A stretch of DNA of 64,000 bases from Sphingobacterium olei (GTDB lineage Bacteria > Bacteroidota > Bacteroidia > Sphingobacteriales > Sphingobacteriaceae): assembly GCF_005048855.1 (NCBI RefSeq), contig NZ_SUME01000002.1, forward strand, positions 1-64,000. Reading direction: 5' to 3'. The notes under the pieces were generated by a model, which saw only the letters and a list, made by a program, of their open reading frames with translations, did no database searches and was not told the origin of the DNA. Below are positions 62,956-64,000 of this stretch, one piece after another. The position numbers and the translations under genes were made by a program. Position 1 is the stretch's first letter; each line of letters opens with the position of its first letter.

Positions 62956-64000
62956 TATAATTGAGGTATCCATTTAACTCATGTAAAACAATACGATTGG
63001 AGATATATAGGTCAGTATTATTTACTACGGATATTGATCTTCCCTTTTTATCCACAATACGCAAATTCTGAGGTGCATTGTTAATACCTACAATCTGGGA
63101 CTGATCATTTTCATCTTTCATCATGGTTATCGCGGATAGAATTTCACGATTACCATCCGGCGCAAGATTGACATTACTAAGCATATGGTACAGGATAAAG
63201 CGTTCGACCTTGACCCGCTCTGCTAGATCAGCAGTTAACGGATTAGCCGGTAACAACCCGTCATCTATAGCCTGTTGAACGGCATCATTATTGGGCATCA
63301 AAAATGTGTAAGAAGATCCTGAAGACACCCCTTTTATTGTTAAATCTGCTGCTACGTAAAGCGTCGAGTTTATTAAGTAATCCCTGAAACGACCTAGCTC
63401 GGGATTTTGTGATACAATTCGCTGAATAGCCTGTCCTGAGGATTCTCCAGAAAATTCTAATAGGTTGTCAACATAATAGATACGACCGTTGTTACCGAAT
63501 TTTGCCGAACCCACGATTTGTACGGGCTGATTCAGTAATTCATTGCCAGCGGCGTACAGTTTTCCGTTACTCCACTTTATATATTCACCAGGAATGGAAT
63601 TATCACCAGCCTGGATAAAGCCACTTGTGTTTGCAATGTTACCCAGTTCATTATTTGGCGTCTCCACGATATGACTATATAGGATTCTTTGGAGACGTGG
63701 TTCTGCAACACTATGCCCCTGTACGTTTCCGTTACGATCTCTCCATGTCCATGAACTGATTCGGTCATCGTATAAATAGCCCAACTGGCTCAACAATCTA
63801 TCTGAGAACAGAAACACAGTAAATTCTTTATCGGGATTAATAATTAGTCGTCGATATTCCTTATTTAACAAATTCAACATCAGAGAATAGGCGGGATCCA
63901 AAACGATATGCCTATACACAGTATTGAATAGATCCGATTCTTGCATCTTGGAAGTACCGTATAAAAAGCCGTTGCTTAGTATCTTTTTATCGGATATATC
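62948..64000 (-). CDS. Fasciclin-domain protein, 5' end beyond window
   Basis: The reading frame is open through 64000, so the true start lies outside. The visible 350 codons end NGYLNYNE. A fasciclin repeat is seen in SGSSYTFLMPNNDAVQQAID and VERFILYHMLSN. Just before the internal ATG at 63946 the frame reads KKILSNGFLYGTSKMQESDL, which looks like the end of a preceding fasciclin repeat, so the protein probably has two or more. Its stop overlaps the SusC start by 8 bases. It is the third fasciclin gene of the operon. Confidence 0.85.
   Translation of the reverse strand, partial: DISDKKILSNGFLYGTSKMQESDLFNTVYRHIVLDPAYSLMLNLLNKEYRRLIINPDKEFTVFLFSDRLLSQLGYLYDDRISSWTWRDRNGNVQGHSVAEPRLQRILYSHIVETPNNELGNIANTSGFIQAGDNSIPGEYIKWSNGKLYAAGNELLNQPVQIVGSAKFGNNGRIYYVDNLLEFSGESSGQAIQRIVSQNPELGRFRDYLINSTLYVAADLTIKGVSSGSSYTFLMPNNDAVQQAIDDGLLPANPLTADLAERVKVERFILYHMLSNVNLAPDGNREILSAITMMKDENDQSQIVGINNAPQNLRIVDKKGRSISVVNNTDLYISNRIVLHELNGYLNYNE

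Overview
The window looks like the chromosome of a Bacteroidota soil or plant-associated bacterium, most likely a Sphingobacteriaceae relative. The reasons are four SusC/SusD outer-membrane pairs, a hybrid two-component regulator, a type IX secretion (T9SS) sorting domain with a PorP/SprF neighbour, AT-rich leaders without Shine-Dalgarno sites, and several TTTG...TAnnTTTG promoter matches. All family names come from reading motifs by eye; no database search was run.

Region 1 (1-15.4 kb) is a pectin/hemicellulose utilisation locus. A leftward operon encodes a GH3 beta-xylosidase-like enzyme, a CE8 pectin methylesterase, an alpha/beta-hydrolase esterase and a GH105 unsaturated glucuronyl hydrolase cut by the left edge. 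Divergently, a hybrid sensor/AraC regulator is followed by SusC/SusD and a strong terminator. Region 2 (15.4-19.8 kb) is accessory: a GNAT acetyltransferase, a trypsin-like protease remnant, a leftward cassette (HTH protein, FN3 protein, DUF5675-like protein, two small proteins), REP-like repeats and a 651-bp array of 21-bp repeats with a 105-bp higher-order period.

Region 3 (19.8-32 kb) holds an AAA/DUF4143 ATPase with repeated operator-like sites, a LytS/LytTR-type two-component pair, a small secreted protein, an SdpA-like plus HTTM (SdpB-like) pair, a Crp-type regulator, a small secreted two-cysteine protein, a TlpA thioredoxin and a SusC/SusD pair. I read this as a possible SDP-like peptide maturation and uptake system; it is the main candidate for undescribed biology. 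A highly structured intergenic region at 32.2-32.5 kb shows two mutually exclusive pairings.

Region 4 (32.5-38.9 kb) is a decaying defence or toxin-antitoxin island. It contains an HTH regulator, a zeta-toxin module, a transglutaminase-like protein, a RelB-like antitoxin whose toxin has an in-frame amber codon, a broken MG2/plug-domain gene, a chimeric pseudogene fused from two nearby genes, a 109-bp inverted-repeat element and a DinB protein. Region 5 (38.9-42.2 kb) encodes a two-subunit molybdenum hydroxylase and a VOC protein.

Region 6 (42.4-64 kb) is a leftward rhamnogalacturonan locus: three fasciclin-domain proteins, two SusC/SusD pairs, a probably inserted lipoprotein gene, a 1930-residue T9SS cargo fusing a CE12 acetylesterase, two near-identical propeller-like modules and a PL11 rhamnogalacturonan lyase, and finally PorP/SprF. 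Regions 1 and 6 together would de-esterify, cleave and import pectin (homogalacturonan and RG-I) fragments, with GH105 finishing unsaturated oligosaccharides.
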